Both the position numbers and the translations under genes were made by a program. A stretch of 21,303 nt of DNA, from positions 1 through 21,303 of IMG/VR virus record IMGVR_UViG_3300045970_000773. One strand, given 5' to 3'. This document shows positions 14,121-19,850 of this stretch, in pieces (within the stretch, counting starts at the first letter, position 1; each line of letters begins with the position of its first letter). The notes below the pieces were generated by a model. The model saw only the letters and a program-made list of their open reading frames with translations. It was not told where the DNA came from and did not search any database. This DNA comes from a virus.

Positions 14121-14372
14121 CTACGTGTCGGAAGTCACCGGGGTACATGCCGCCGACGGTGCGTAGTCTCGCTCGAAGTCCACGGCGTACTTCGCCCGGA
14201 GGTACAGGGTTGGCGGCCGGACGCAGGTCACGCGTTCGGAGGTCCAGCACGACCAGCCACACGAGCAGGAGTAAGACCGCCGGGTCACGGAGTACCGGCG
14301 CATGACCTCGTCGGCGGAGTCGATGCGCTCGATGTCCCGCTTCCCGCAGTCCGGGCAACGCGCCCAAGCCAT
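14121..14372 (-). CDS. Zinc-ribbon protein, possible transcription regulator
   Basis: An 83-residue protein starting MAWARCPDCGKRD. One zinc ribbon is formed by the N-terminal Cys pair (CPDC) and a second Cys cluster (YSCSCGWSC) about 25 residues later, with 'RRYSVTRRSY' between. The arrangement recalls Ogr/Delta and NrdR-type zinc ribbons, where an Arg-rich stretch precedes the second pair. Ogr/Delta proteins activate late genes in P2-like phages, and the present gene sits just before the late packaging genes. That role is inferred. The C-terminal part (TLYLRAKYAVDFERDYAPSA) has no recognised domain. Its ATG overlaps the upstream TAA by one base (TAATG). Confidence 0.72.
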   Translation of the reverse strand: MAWARCPDCGKRDIERIDSADEVMRRYSVTRRSYSCSCGWSCWTSERVTCVRPPTLYLRAKYAVDFERDYAPSAACTPVTSDT

Positions 14373-14497
14373 TACGCCTCCTCCCGGTCGTCTTCCGTCT
14401 CGTCGTCCCCCTCGGTCTCCTCCGGCTCCCCTTCCTTGCCGTCCAGGAGGTCCAGCACGGCCTCGAAGGTGGGACATGTGGGGGTTGGGTCGGTCAT
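14372..14497 (-). CDS. Small acidic protein, function unknown
   Basis: A 41-residue protein, too short for most gene finders. It is supported by its fit into the overlap chain: its ATG overlaps the upstream nuclease stop by four bases (ATGA), and its TAA overlaps the next ATG by one base. The sequence starts MTDPTPTCPTFEAVLDLLDG and continues with 20 residues that are mostly Glu and Asp. Such an acidic tail suggests a DNA-mimic-like or protein-binding peptide, but no family is recognised. A GGCAGGGC-type ribosome site is weak, so translational coupling is likely. Confidence 0.6.
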   Translation of the reverse strand: MTDPTPTCPTFEAVLDLLDGKEGEPEETEGDDETEDDREEA

Positions 14498-15144
14498 GCC
14501 CTGCGCCCCGTGCCGGCGGCCCGCTCGTCCATCCTGCGCATGATTGCCAGGAGCGCCTCCCTCGAAAGGTGAGGGTGGGCGCGAAGCTCAGCCTGGATGT
14601 CAACCAGCCTGCCGTCCGAATGGCGGTAGGTGTCGGTCCCGTCCTCGCCGTGCTCGAAGCGGGCTGAGCGGGATTGGGCGACCGCGTTCAGGAAGACATC
14701 CCCGAGTGCGGGCCAGCAGTCACGCGGGATGGTCAGGTTGTCGTTCTCATATCCCGGGTCCGAGAACATCCGGTTCTCTCCGGCCGCCTGGTCTGCGTTC
14801 GGAACCCCGACAAACTCGCCAGGCTCCCAGGAGAGAGACACGCAAACCCAAGCGCGTTCGGACGGGGCACCTTCCGCGAGCCAGACCGTTGTCTCGGCGT
14901 CGAAAGAGGACTTGCGCGCCAAGCTGAAGTCTCCGCCGTCCGGCTTCACCTCAACGTACATCCCGCCCCCGAAGGTCGGTAGGTGGAAGTCCGGCAGGTA
15001 GCGCGTCCCGTCGGACAACTCGAACCCCTCCGGCTCGTACTCCCACTTGATCCCGAGCGCTTCGAAGAAGACCGCCCACCGTGCCTCAAGGCGAGAGCGG
15101 AACCTGAACCCCTTGTACCTGGTCTCGATCGGCTTCACGCTCAC
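14494..15144 (-). CDS. PD-(D/E)XK superfamily nuclease-like protein
   Basis: A 216-residue protein starting at GTG 15144, with a strong GGGGAGG site four bases upstream and a GTGA overlap with the replication gene. The N-terminus 'YKGFRFRSRLEARWAVFFEA' contains the conserved Glu of helix 1. Then follow 'WEYEPEGFEL', 'RYLPDFHLP' with the motif Asp, and 'YVEVKPDGG' with the Glu-x-Lys of the PD-(D/E)XK core. The C-terminal half (about 100-216) is mixed, with a helix 'LSREALLAIMRRMDE'. This small nuclease type is common in phage replication modules. It might process recombination or replication intermediates, or cleave foreign DNA. The fold assignment is good; the substrate is unknown. Confidence 0.8.
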   Translation of the reverse strand: MSVKPIETRYKGFRFRSRLEARWAVFFEALGIKWEYEPEGFELSDGTRYLPDFHLPTFGGGMYVEVKPDGGDFSLARKSSFDAETTVWLAEGAPSERAWVCVSLSWEPGEFVGVPNADQAAGENRMFSDPGYENDNLTIPRDCWPALGDVFLNAVAQSRSARFEHGEDGTDTYRHSDGRLVDIQAELRAHPHLSREALLAIMRRMDERAAGTGRRA

Positions 15145-15956
15145 GGGGCCTCCCCTGCCAGGCGGAGGCGTTCCTTCTCCTCGGGGCGGACGTGGATGAC
15201 GTCGATTCGTGGACCCGGCGATGGTCGGGTGCCGTTGCCCGGAGGCCTGAACTTCTCCTCGTTCCGCGCCCAGTTCCGGGCTGCGGCCTGCCAGTCCTTC
15301 ATGGGGGTCTTCCCTCCTGCTCGCCAGCCGTTCGCCTGGAAGTGGTCGTAAAAAGCCTCGGGCTTGCCAGAGAGCCCCGCCGATCGCCAATAGGCGGCGA
15401 CGACCTCGAGAGACCCGGGCGTGTTCCCGTTTCTGGAAACCTTGAGAGCGCGAGGCGGCGCCGAAGGCGACGCGGGGGGGACGGGGGGCGGAGCCCCCCT
15501 TGCATCCCCCGTTCTCTCTCTCTCTGCTTCTGCTTCTGCTTCTGCTTCTGCTTTGGTCGTATTTGTCGGGACGTGTCGGGTTTTGTCGGGACGTGTCGGG
15601 CGATGCTGTCGGTCCCAGTCGCGCTGGTACTCGCGCCGCGACTCAGCGTCTCGGATGTCGCGGTACTTGGCGTAGTTCACGATCCGGTAAGCGAACTGGC
15701 CCTCTCGGACGAGCCGCCTCCCGTCCTCCTCCTTGGATCGCGACTCGGGGTCTGCCTTCTGGAGGTATTCGAGCGCGGCCTCTACCTCCGGAATCGAACA
15801 GCCGAGGACGATGGCGGCAAGGCGCGGGTTGATCTCGACGTGCCCTTTGGCGTCGGACCTCGAGATGCAGTACGGCCACAGAGCGAAGACGTGGACTCCG
15901 GCCCCTAGCATCGAGCCCTCGTAGAGTCCGGCGAAGATCTTGCCGAATCCGCCCAC
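15141..15956 (-). CDS. Replication initiation protein, O-like, with iterons in its own gene
   Basis: A 271-residue protein starting at GTG 15956 behind a GAAGGAG site. Residues 1-105 look like a winged-helix DNA-binding domain ('INPRLAAIVLGCSIPEVEAA', 'LVREGQFAYRIVNYAKYRDI'), the pattern seen in phage replication organisers. Residues about 105-175 form a charged and low-complexity linker with an Ala-Glu repeat and a Pro-rich part. Residues 183-236 (AAYWRSAGLSGKPEAFYDHF, MKDWQAAARNWARN) resemble the C-terminal helicase-binding domain of O/DnaT-like proteins. The gene directly follows the helicase-like genes. The linker-coding DNA carries the repeats listed separately, as lambda O carries ori. 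Function is inferred from domain order and context. Confidence 0.75.
   Translation of the reverse strand: MGGFGKIFAGLYEGSMLGAGVHVFALWPYCISRSDAKGHVEINPRLAAIVLGCSIPEVEAALEYLQKADPESRSKEEDGRRLVREGQFAYRIVNYAKYRDIRDAESRREYQRDWDRQHRPTRPDKTRHVPTNTTKAEAEAEAEAERERTGDARGAPPPVPPASPSAPPRALKVSRNGNTPGSLEVVAAYWRSAGLSGKPEAFYDHFQANGWRAGGKTPMKDWQAAARNWARNEEKFRPPGNGTRPSPGPRIDVIHVRPEEKERLRLAGEAP
15483..15499. repeat. Perfect GC hairpin beside the candidate origin
   Basis: GGGGGGC and GCCCCCC form a perfect 7-bp inverted repeat with a three-base loop. It lies in the Pro-codon stretch of the replication gene, just downstream of the polypyrimidine and iteron repeats in transcription direction. It could be a structure used at an origin, or simply a by-product of Pro and Ala codons in GC-rich DNA. 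Confidence 0.4.
15513..15552. repeat. Polypyrimidine microsatellite: CT run plus five TCTGCT hexamers
   Basis: On the plus strand a TC-dinucleotide run (15513-15524) continues into five perfect TCTGCT units (15523-15552). On the coding strand this gives in-frame Ala-Glu repeats and then Glu-Arg. The strand asymmetry is extreme, with almost no purines other than G on the plus strand, and the local GC is clearly lower than that of the surrounding DNA. It adjoins the iterons, so it may be the easily melted side of an origin. Confidence 0.75.
15561..15600. repeat. Iteron-like array: two tandem 20-bp repeats, four TGTCGGG units at 10-bp spacing (candidate origin)
   Basis: Two adjacent 20-base units differ at one position. 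Each contains two TGTCGGG elements, so TGTCGGG starts at 15564, 15574, 15584 and 15594, spaced exactly 10 bases, one helical turn. A partial fifth copy follows (TGTCGG near 15607). The 20-base period is not a multiple of three, so the encoded peptides differ between copies; selection on DNA rather than protein is therefore likely. Position in the middle of an O-like gene matches lambdoid origins. Confidence 0.7.
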
Positions 15957-15971
15957 GTCAGCGGCTCCTTC

Positions 15972-16826
15972 TCATCCGAACCTCGCTTGTGCTGGGTCGA
16001 AGGTGAGTTCCCACTTGCCAGTGAGCCCATATTTATTTTTGGCTTGGCTGAACACCCGCTTCATCCCGGTCGGGTCCGTGTCCACCGCCTCGAGCTGGAA
16101 GAACGCATCGAGGTCCGCGAACATGGCGGAGGTCCCGCGTGCCCGCTGCCAGCCCTCGCGCCCGGGCGTCGCCTTGATCTGGTGGTGGACGAGGAGGAAG
16201 GTCGTCCCGTGGCGGGCGATGAGGTCGCGAAGCGGCTTCATCACCTGGGCCTTCCACTCGACGGCCGAGTTTTCGTCGCCCTTCCAGAAGTAGCCGATCG
16301 TGTCGAGGATGACCAGCTCGGCCTTGGACTTGCGGATCATCGCCTCGAGGGTGTGCCCGCCGATCTGGTAGTCCGTGACGCCCTGGCGCTGGATAAACCA
16401 TCCGGTTCCGGTTGGGATCCCGAGGGACTCCCGGGCGGTCCGGACACGTCCCTGGAAGGCCCCGCGCGATCCCTCGGCGCTCACGTAGAGCGTCTGGAAC
16501 GCGCGGCCCACCGGTGCGTCGTACCAGGGGGAACGGCCCGCGGAGAGGCAGAGTGCGAGTTGGACGAGGAGGGTCGTCTTCCCGACGGCCGGGTCCGCGA
16601 CGACCATGCCGACAGACCCGCGGGCGAGGCTCCCTCCGATGATCCAGTCGAAGTCCGTGTTCCGTTCGGCGAGAAACTCGTCGAGCTGGGTGACCGGGGC
16701 TTCCTCGGCCTCCTCCCCCGTGATGTCGGAGATGTAGGCTCGGCACTCGGCCAGATTCGTCAGGAGTCGCGTCTCCTCGGCCCGGAGCCGCTCGAGCTGC
16801 GCTTCTTGGCTCCTACGTGGTGGCAT
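15972..16826 (-). CDS. RepA/RecA-like replicative helicase ATPase (AAA_25 type)
   Basis: A 284-residue P-loop ATPase. After an N-terminal coiled coil (1-35) and a linker comes the RecA-like core. It has Walker A 'VADPAVGKTTLL' with Lys83, 'LYVSAEGSRG' (113-122), Walker B 'ELVILDTIGY' with Asp175, 'FLLVHHQIKATPG' (210-222) and 'RARGTSAMFADLD' (228-240). This is the motif series of RepA/DnaB-type hexameric helicases and AAA_25 proteins. ATG 16826 has GGAGG seven bases upstream and lies 14 bases inside the preceding DnaB-N gene in another frame. Together the two genes look like a DnaB split at the domain linker. It probably unwinds DNA at the phage origin, loaded by the following O-like protein. 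Confidence 0.85.
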   Translation of the reverse strand: MPPRRSQEAQLERLRAEETRLLTNLAECRAYISDITGEEAEEAPVTQLDEFLAERNTDFDWIIGGSLARGSVGMVVADPAVGKTTLLVQLALCLSAGRSPWYDAPVGRAFQTLYVSAEGSRGAFQGRVRTARESLGIPTGTGWFIQRQGVTDYQIGGHTLEAMIRKSKAELVILDTIGYFWKGDENSAVEWKAQVMKPLRDLIARHGTTFLLVHHQIKATPGREGWQRARGTSAMFADLDAFFQLEAVDTDPTGMKRVFSQAKNKYGLTGKWELTFDPAQARFG

Positions 16827-17229
16827 CTGGCGGCCTCCGTTGCCATGCGTCGATTCGCCGGTCCCGTGCCGCCGTCTTGATCGCCCTCACGTACTCCCGG
16901 ACCATGACCTCGTCGACGGCGTCGGGGATGTGAAGGAGCGCCGTGAACCAGTCAGGCGCCCCCGCGGGTGGTCGGACCCCGCGACGCTCGAGCTCCACGG
17001 ACACGAGCTGGAGGTTCGGCCTCGGCTGCCCCGGCTTGAGCATCTCCTTGGTCGTCTGGAAGACGGCGCCGTGGCCAGGGTCCGCGAAGTCGGCCGGGGC
17101 GAGCCCGTCACACTCGAGGATCCCGGAGATGTCCGCGAAGAGCGACCCGAGGAGGTAGCGCTCGACGACGCCGATGGCGCCGCCCTCGTGCTCCCAGCGC
17201 CAGACGGAGGGGACGTAGGCCTCGCTCAT
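16813..17229 (-). CDS. Stand-alone DnaB helicase N-terminal domain
   Basis: A 138-residue protein consisting only of a DnaB-N-like helical domain: 'VVERYLLGSLFADISGI', 'LAPADFADPGHGAVFQTTKE', 'LQLVSVELERRG', 'WFTALLHIPDAVDEVMVREY' and 'IKTAARDRRIDAW'. In complete DnaB this domain forms the dimeric collar that contacts primase and loader. There is no P-loop. The RecA-like ATPase is encoded by the next, overlapping gene. The gene is the first of the minus-strand replication operon. Its ATG at 17229 faces the plus-strand RHH gene across a 91-base control region with a palindrome. No good ribosome site precedes the ATG, so the leader may be very short. Confidence 0.85.
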   Translation of the reverse strand: MSEAYVPSVWRWEHEGGAIGVVERYLLGSLFADISGILECDGLAPADFADPGHGAVFQTTKEMLKPGQPRPNLQLVSVELERRGVRPPAGAPDWFTALLHIPDAVDEVMVREYVRAIKTAARDRRIDAWQRRPPDATT

Positions 17230-17249
17230 GGCATACCCATGCTCGAAGG

Positions 17250-17257
17250 ACTATACT
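17250..17257. promoter_or_regulatory. Overlapping divergent -10 boxes (candidate promoters)
   Basis: The plus strand reads TATACT at 17252-17257 and the minus strand TATAGT at 17255-17250, each one base from TATAAT, sharing an ACTATACT core. ATGGCA at 17228-17233 is a weak -35 for the plus direction with an 18-bp spacer. The minus -35 would fall in the palindrome. They would serve the RHH gene and the replication operon. No transcript data support this. Confidence 0.4.
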
Positions 17258-17258
17258 G

Positions 17259-17285
17259 GAAACGCAATGGAAACCATAGCGTTTC
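17259..17285. promoter_or_regulatory. 27-bp near-perfect palindrome, candidate operator
   Basis: The arms GAAACGCAATGG and CCATAGCGTTTC match at 11 of 12 positions around an AAA centre at 17271-17273. The site touches the -10 boxes and lies between the divergent DnaB-N and RHH genes. A symmetric operator bound by the RHH protein encoded next to it, controlling both directions, is the simplest reading. A smaller palindrome, GCAT-ACCC-ATGC, lies at 17231-17242. Confidence 0.6.
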
Positions 17286-17320
17286 ACTATCAGGCACCCC
17301 CCGGGGGACAATCCTTCCCG

Positions 17321-17509
17321 ATGGCGAGCACGAAGAAGAGCGTGGCGTTCGGCTTCTCGGAGGAGACCAGGGCAGACCTGGAATTTCTGCGGACTCACTA
17401 CCGGGTCTCGAAGAACGGGGTTCTCGAGATGTTGGTCGCGGCGGATGCCCGTCGTGTCCGCTCCGAGCAGCAGGCCCAGGCCCCGCCGAAGCCGCGGCGC
17501 AAGGCGTGA
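17321..17509 (+). CDS. Ribbon-helix-helix (Arc/CopG-like) DNA-binding protein
   Basis: The only plus-strand gene. The 62-residue product has the RHH layout: a short strand 'KKSVAFGFSEE', helix A 'ETRADLEFLRTHYR', a turn 'VSKNG' and helix B 'VLEMLVAADARRV', then a basic, Pro/Lys/Arg-rich tail. RHH proteins bind DNA as dimers through the strand and commonly repress nearby promoters. The fold starts right at ATG 17321, which lacks a good ribosome site at ideal distance (GGGGGA 12 bases upstream). An alternative ATG at 17267, inside the palindrome and just after a -10 box, would give an 80-residue, perhaps leaderless product. It is convergent with the recombinase. It may act as a lysis-lysogeny or replication switch. 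Confidence 0.75.
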   Translation: MASTKKSVAFGFSEETRADLEFLRTHYRVSKNGVLEMLVAADARRVRSEQQAQAPPKPRRKA

Positions 17510-17533
17510 GAGGACCAGGTTCGTGTCGCAGGC

Positions 17534-19078
17534 TCAGGGTTGCCACCGCTCCTCCACGTAGCCGCCGGCGGCGATCCAGCCCGGGACAACTTCAGTGATG
17601 TCAGTGGTTTGGACTACGTCCCGCTGGGGGTACCACGGCTCACACGAAGACCGGTTTGCGCCACTCAAGCTACTCAAGTACAAAGACTTAGCTGGTGTTC
17701 GAAATCCCGTCCCGACCTCGTAGTCGAGGCGAGCGGGGAACGCGATGCGGAGGAACCGGGGCCGGGCATCCAGGGAGAGCGCATCCCACGTCACCCGAGG
17801 GCTTTCCGCGAGACGCCGACCGATCCGGAGCGCGTGTTCGAAATCTGGCAGGGGCAGCGGAGTCGACTCTGCGAGCTCGGACCGCTCCTGGGCGACCTTG
17901 GCCCGCATCCGCTTCACCGTCGGGGCGTCGAGGTGCCCGTCGAGGAGAGCCGAGATCACCCGCTCCTCGCGCTCGTCGAGAGTTCTGCTCCGCCTCCTGG
18001 CGGCATCCTGCTGCGTCTTGTGGAGGTCGGCGCGCTGGCCCCAGGCCTCACGCATCACTGCCTCCCAGAGGTACCAAAGCCCCGACGGGCAGGCCAGGGA
18101 ATCCAGAAGCGTCCCGAAGGCGTCGTGAACCCGGTCCCTGGGGACGCTATGGCCGCATCCCATGCACCGGTAGTACGCGAACCGCTCCCGCCTCCCCTTG
18201 CAGAACGAGCCGGTGAGGGGCCTCGCGCAGGCACCGCAGCGGGTCCACCACCGAAGCGGGAACTCTGGCCGGAGGTCTGATCGCCTCCATCCGTCCGGAG
18301 CGCCCTGGAGGGCAGCCTGCGCCCGGCGCCACGTCTCCGGCGATACGATCGGGCGGAAGGCCCCGACGGCCTCGAGGCCCCACGCAGGCGCCACGATCCG
18401 GCCGCAGTAGATTGGGTTGTGGACCAACCGTGAGAACGTCTCGCGGGGGACGTCAAGGCCACGCTTCCGGAGCTCGGCCCGGGCCTCCTCCTGCGTACAG
18501 GCTCCGGCGGCGATCTGCTCGAACGCGAGACGGACGAAGGGGGCGGCGTCGGGATCCTCTACCATCGTGGGCTTCCGGTCGGGGCCCCGAAGCGACAGGT
18601 AGCCGAGCGGGGCCTTCCACGGCCAGATACCCCGCTTGATCGCTTCGCGCATCCCGGCGACCGTTTTTTCGCGCCGCACGTCGTTGTCGAACTGGCCGGC
18701 TGCCGCGAGGATCGTTCCCATGAACCGGCCGGACGGACTTTCGTCCATCGGCTGAGTCACCGCGACGAAGACCACGCCGGCCCCTGCGAGGAAGCCCTTG
18801 AGAGTGAAGTAATCGGCCGTGTCCCTGGTGAAACGAGAGACGTCGTAGACGAGGAAGTGGGTGAACCCGTGCCCCGGCCGGCCGAGCCGCGCAAGGAGCT
18901 TCTGCAGCTCCCGGCGATCCATGGTCTTCGCGGACTCCCCTTCTTCTCGCACGACGAGGCCCACCGCCCATCCATTCCGCTCCGCGAAGTCGCGGCAGAC
19001 GCGCTCCTGGACGTCCAGGCTGAACCCGTTGACCTGGTCGGACGACGACACGCGCACGTAGATGACGGCTCGAGACAT
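17534..19078 (-). CDS. Large serine recombinase, probable phage integrase
   Basis: A 514-residue site-specific recombinase that would integrate or excise the phage genome. The catalytic domain begins 'AVIYVRVSSSDQVNGFSLD' with nucleophile Ser11, and has 'YDVSRFTRDTADYF' with Arg82 and Arg85. The 'recombinase' DNA-binding domain spans about 155-260 (GYLSLRGPDR, FSRLVHNPIYCGRI). The zinc ribbon has Cys281/Cys284 and Cys305/Cys308 (CGAC and CMGC). A coiled-coil region follows at about 340-410. ATG 19078 overlaps the upstream stop by one base (TGATG). The last 50-60 codons use many AT-rich codons unlike the rest of the gene. Large size and zinc ribbon exclude a small resolvase or invertase. Confidence 0.93.
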   Translation of the reverse strand: MSRAVIYVRVSSSDQVNGFSLDVQERVCRDFAERNGWAVGLVVREEGESAKTMDRRELQKLLARLGRPGHGFTHFLVYDVSRFTRDTADYFTLKGFLAGAGVVFVAVTQPMDESPSGRFMGTILAAAGQFDNDVRREKTVAGMREAIKRGIWPWKAPLGYLSLRGPDRKPTMVEDPDAAPFVRLAFEQIAAGACTQEEARAELRKRGLDVPRETFSRLVHNPIYCGRIVAPAWGLEAVGAFRPIVSPETWRRAQAALQGAPDGWRRSDLRPEFPLRWWTRCGACARPLTGSFCKGRRERFAYYRCMGCGHSVPRDRVHDAFGTLLDSLACPSGLWYLWEAVMREAWGQRADLHKTQQDAARRRSRTLDEREERVISALLDGHLDAPTVKRMRAKVAQERSELAESTPLPLPDFEHALRIGRRLAESPRVTWDALSLDARPRFLRIAFPARLDYEVGTGFRTPAKSLYLSSLSGANRSSCEPWYPQRDVVQTTDITEVVPGWIAAGGYVEERWQP

Positions 19079-19236
19079 CAGCTCGCCTCCTGCTCGACCC
19101 GTTCCGGGGCCTGGCAGAGCGAGTCTAGGACCGCCTCGGCGAGCACGGTCACGAGGTCGCGGAGAGCCTCGACCTCGGCGTCCGATTCGGGCGCTGAAGG
19201 TCCCAGAAGGGCGCGGCACTCCTCGACGGCGAGCAT
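19078..19236 (-). CDS. Small protein upstream of the recombinase, function unknown
   Basis: A 52-residue, acidic, mainly helical protein (MLAVEECRALLGPSAP, AEVEALRDLVTVLAEAVLDS). Its ATG overlaps the previous TAA by one base (TAATG) and its TGA overlaps the recombinase ATG, so it is coupled to both. It has two Cys but no metal-binding pattern. A regulator of excision (recombination directionality factor) would fit the spot next to a serine integrase, but nothing in the sequence demonstrates this. Confidence 0.65.
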   Translation of the reverse strand: MLAVEECRALLGPSAPESDAEVEALRDLVTVLAEAVLDSLCQAPERVEQEAS

Positions 19237-19454
19237 TACAGCCCGAGCTCATTCTGAATCGCGGCCCTCGAGGTCCGGCGCGCGGCCTCTGCTGCGGCGA
19301 GGTTCCGCAGCCGGCACTCGTCCTGGGCCGCCTTCATCGAGATGAACCAGTTCGACTCGACGACCGAGGGCCTCTCGCCGTTGTCCGGGTGATACCGCCA
19401 GTCGTAGGTTCCGTCGCCGAGCCGGACGAGGTAGAAGCGCTTCATCTCCCTCAC
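19236..19454 (-). CDS. Small hypothetical phage protein
   Basis: A 72-residue protein. The N-terminal half is strand-like (MKRFYLVRLGDGTYDWRYHP, PSVVESNWFISM); the C-terminal half is a helix (KAAQDECRLRNLAAAEAARR). The GTG at 19454 overlaps the preceding stop (GTGA); ATG 19445 is the alternative start and begins MKRFYLV. Neither has a strong ribosome site. The pattern of a small beta-hairpin plus helix is common among early phage proteins without known role. No family is recognised. Confidence 0.68.
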   Translation of the reverse strand: MREMKRFYLVRLGDGTYDWRYHPDNGERPSVVESNWFISMKAAQDECRLRNLAAAEAARRTSRAAIQNELGL

Positions 19455-19648
19455 GGGTTCACCATCCTGTCGATGTTGGCGTCGTGTTCCTTCCGCCAGG
19501 CCTGGACGGCCGCGGCACCGATCGCCTCGAGCGGAGACTGGTAGCCGCCGCCGCTCCAGAGGCGCCGCTCCTCGTTGACGCGCTTCTCGGCCTTCTGAAG
19601 GGTCTCGGCGCGGACGTAGATCGCGGGAATGAGGATGAGGTCAGCCAC
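19451..19648 (-). CDS. Small hypothetical protein with GTGGCTGA-type start
   Basis: A 65-residue protein starting at GTG 19648 behind GAGGGGGC, overlapping the upstream stop by eight bases. It begins with a short hydrophobic stretch (VADLILIPAIYV) followed by a helix (AETLQKAEKRVNEERRLWSG) and 'SPLEAIGAAAVQAWRKEHDA'. No known domain. The first residues are too few for a membrane span. The upstream DNA is a near-copy of that before the 74-aa gene at 20745. Confidence 0.65.
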   Translation of the reverse strand: MADLILIPAIYVRAETLQKAEKRVNEERRLWSGGGYQSPLEAIGAAAVQAWRKEHDANIDRMVNP

Positions 19649-19850
19649 GGGCGGCCCCCTCGGCAGCGCGCCCCTCGCCACACTCGGCGTAGTGGTCGGC
19701 GCAGCGGACGGCAGCGTGGAGACACGTCGGGCAGACGCCTCCGGAGACGGCCGGAGAGAGGTACTGCCACCCCGCCGTCCGCAGCGGGTCGTCGGGCGAG
19801 GGCGGGAGCTGGCGGGCTGCGCCGTGGCAGAGGGGGCAGCGGTCAGGCAT
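19641..19850 (-). CDS. Small zinc-ribbon protein
   Basis: A 69-residue protein starting MPDRCPLCHGAARQLPP. It contains two CxxC knuckles, CPLC near residue 5 and CPTC near residue 40, the latter followed by 'LHAAVRCADHYAEC' with more Cys and His, so one or two zinc sites are likely. Such small zinc proteins in phages may bind DNA, RNA or a host enzyme. The target here is unknown. ATG 19850 overlaps the preceding TGA by eight bases. Confidence 0.68.
   Translation of the reverse strand: MPDRCPLCHGAARQLPPSPDDPLRTAGWQYLSPAVSGGVCPTCLHAAVRCADHYAECGEGRAAEGAARG

Noticed and set aside
8928-14164. Shared string CCGCCGACGGTGCG near 8928 and 14150
   Set aside because: A single 13-14 base match between GC-rich positions is expected by chance in a window of this size, and the contexts are unrelated.
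15513-15600. CRISPR-like repeat array
   Set aside because: The repeats are directly tandem with no spacers and lie within a coding gene.
16813-16826. Programmed frameshift joining DnaB-N and the ATPase into one helicase
   Set aside because: No slippery heptamer was seen in the overlap, and the second gene has its own well-spaced GGAGG site, so separate translation is simpler.
17259-17285. Palindrome as the attP core of the serine recombinase
   Set aside because: It is centred on divergent promoters next to an RHH gene and lies more than 200 bases from the recombinase 3' end, beyond another gene. An operator fits better, though attP was not located.
17693-17720. tRNA T-arm-like sequence GTTCGAAATCCCG suggesting a tRNA gene or tRNA att core
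   Set aside because: The flanking bases do not pair into a five-base T stem and no acceptor, D or anticodon arms were found, so it is not a tRNA gene. It is only mentioned as a possible relic.
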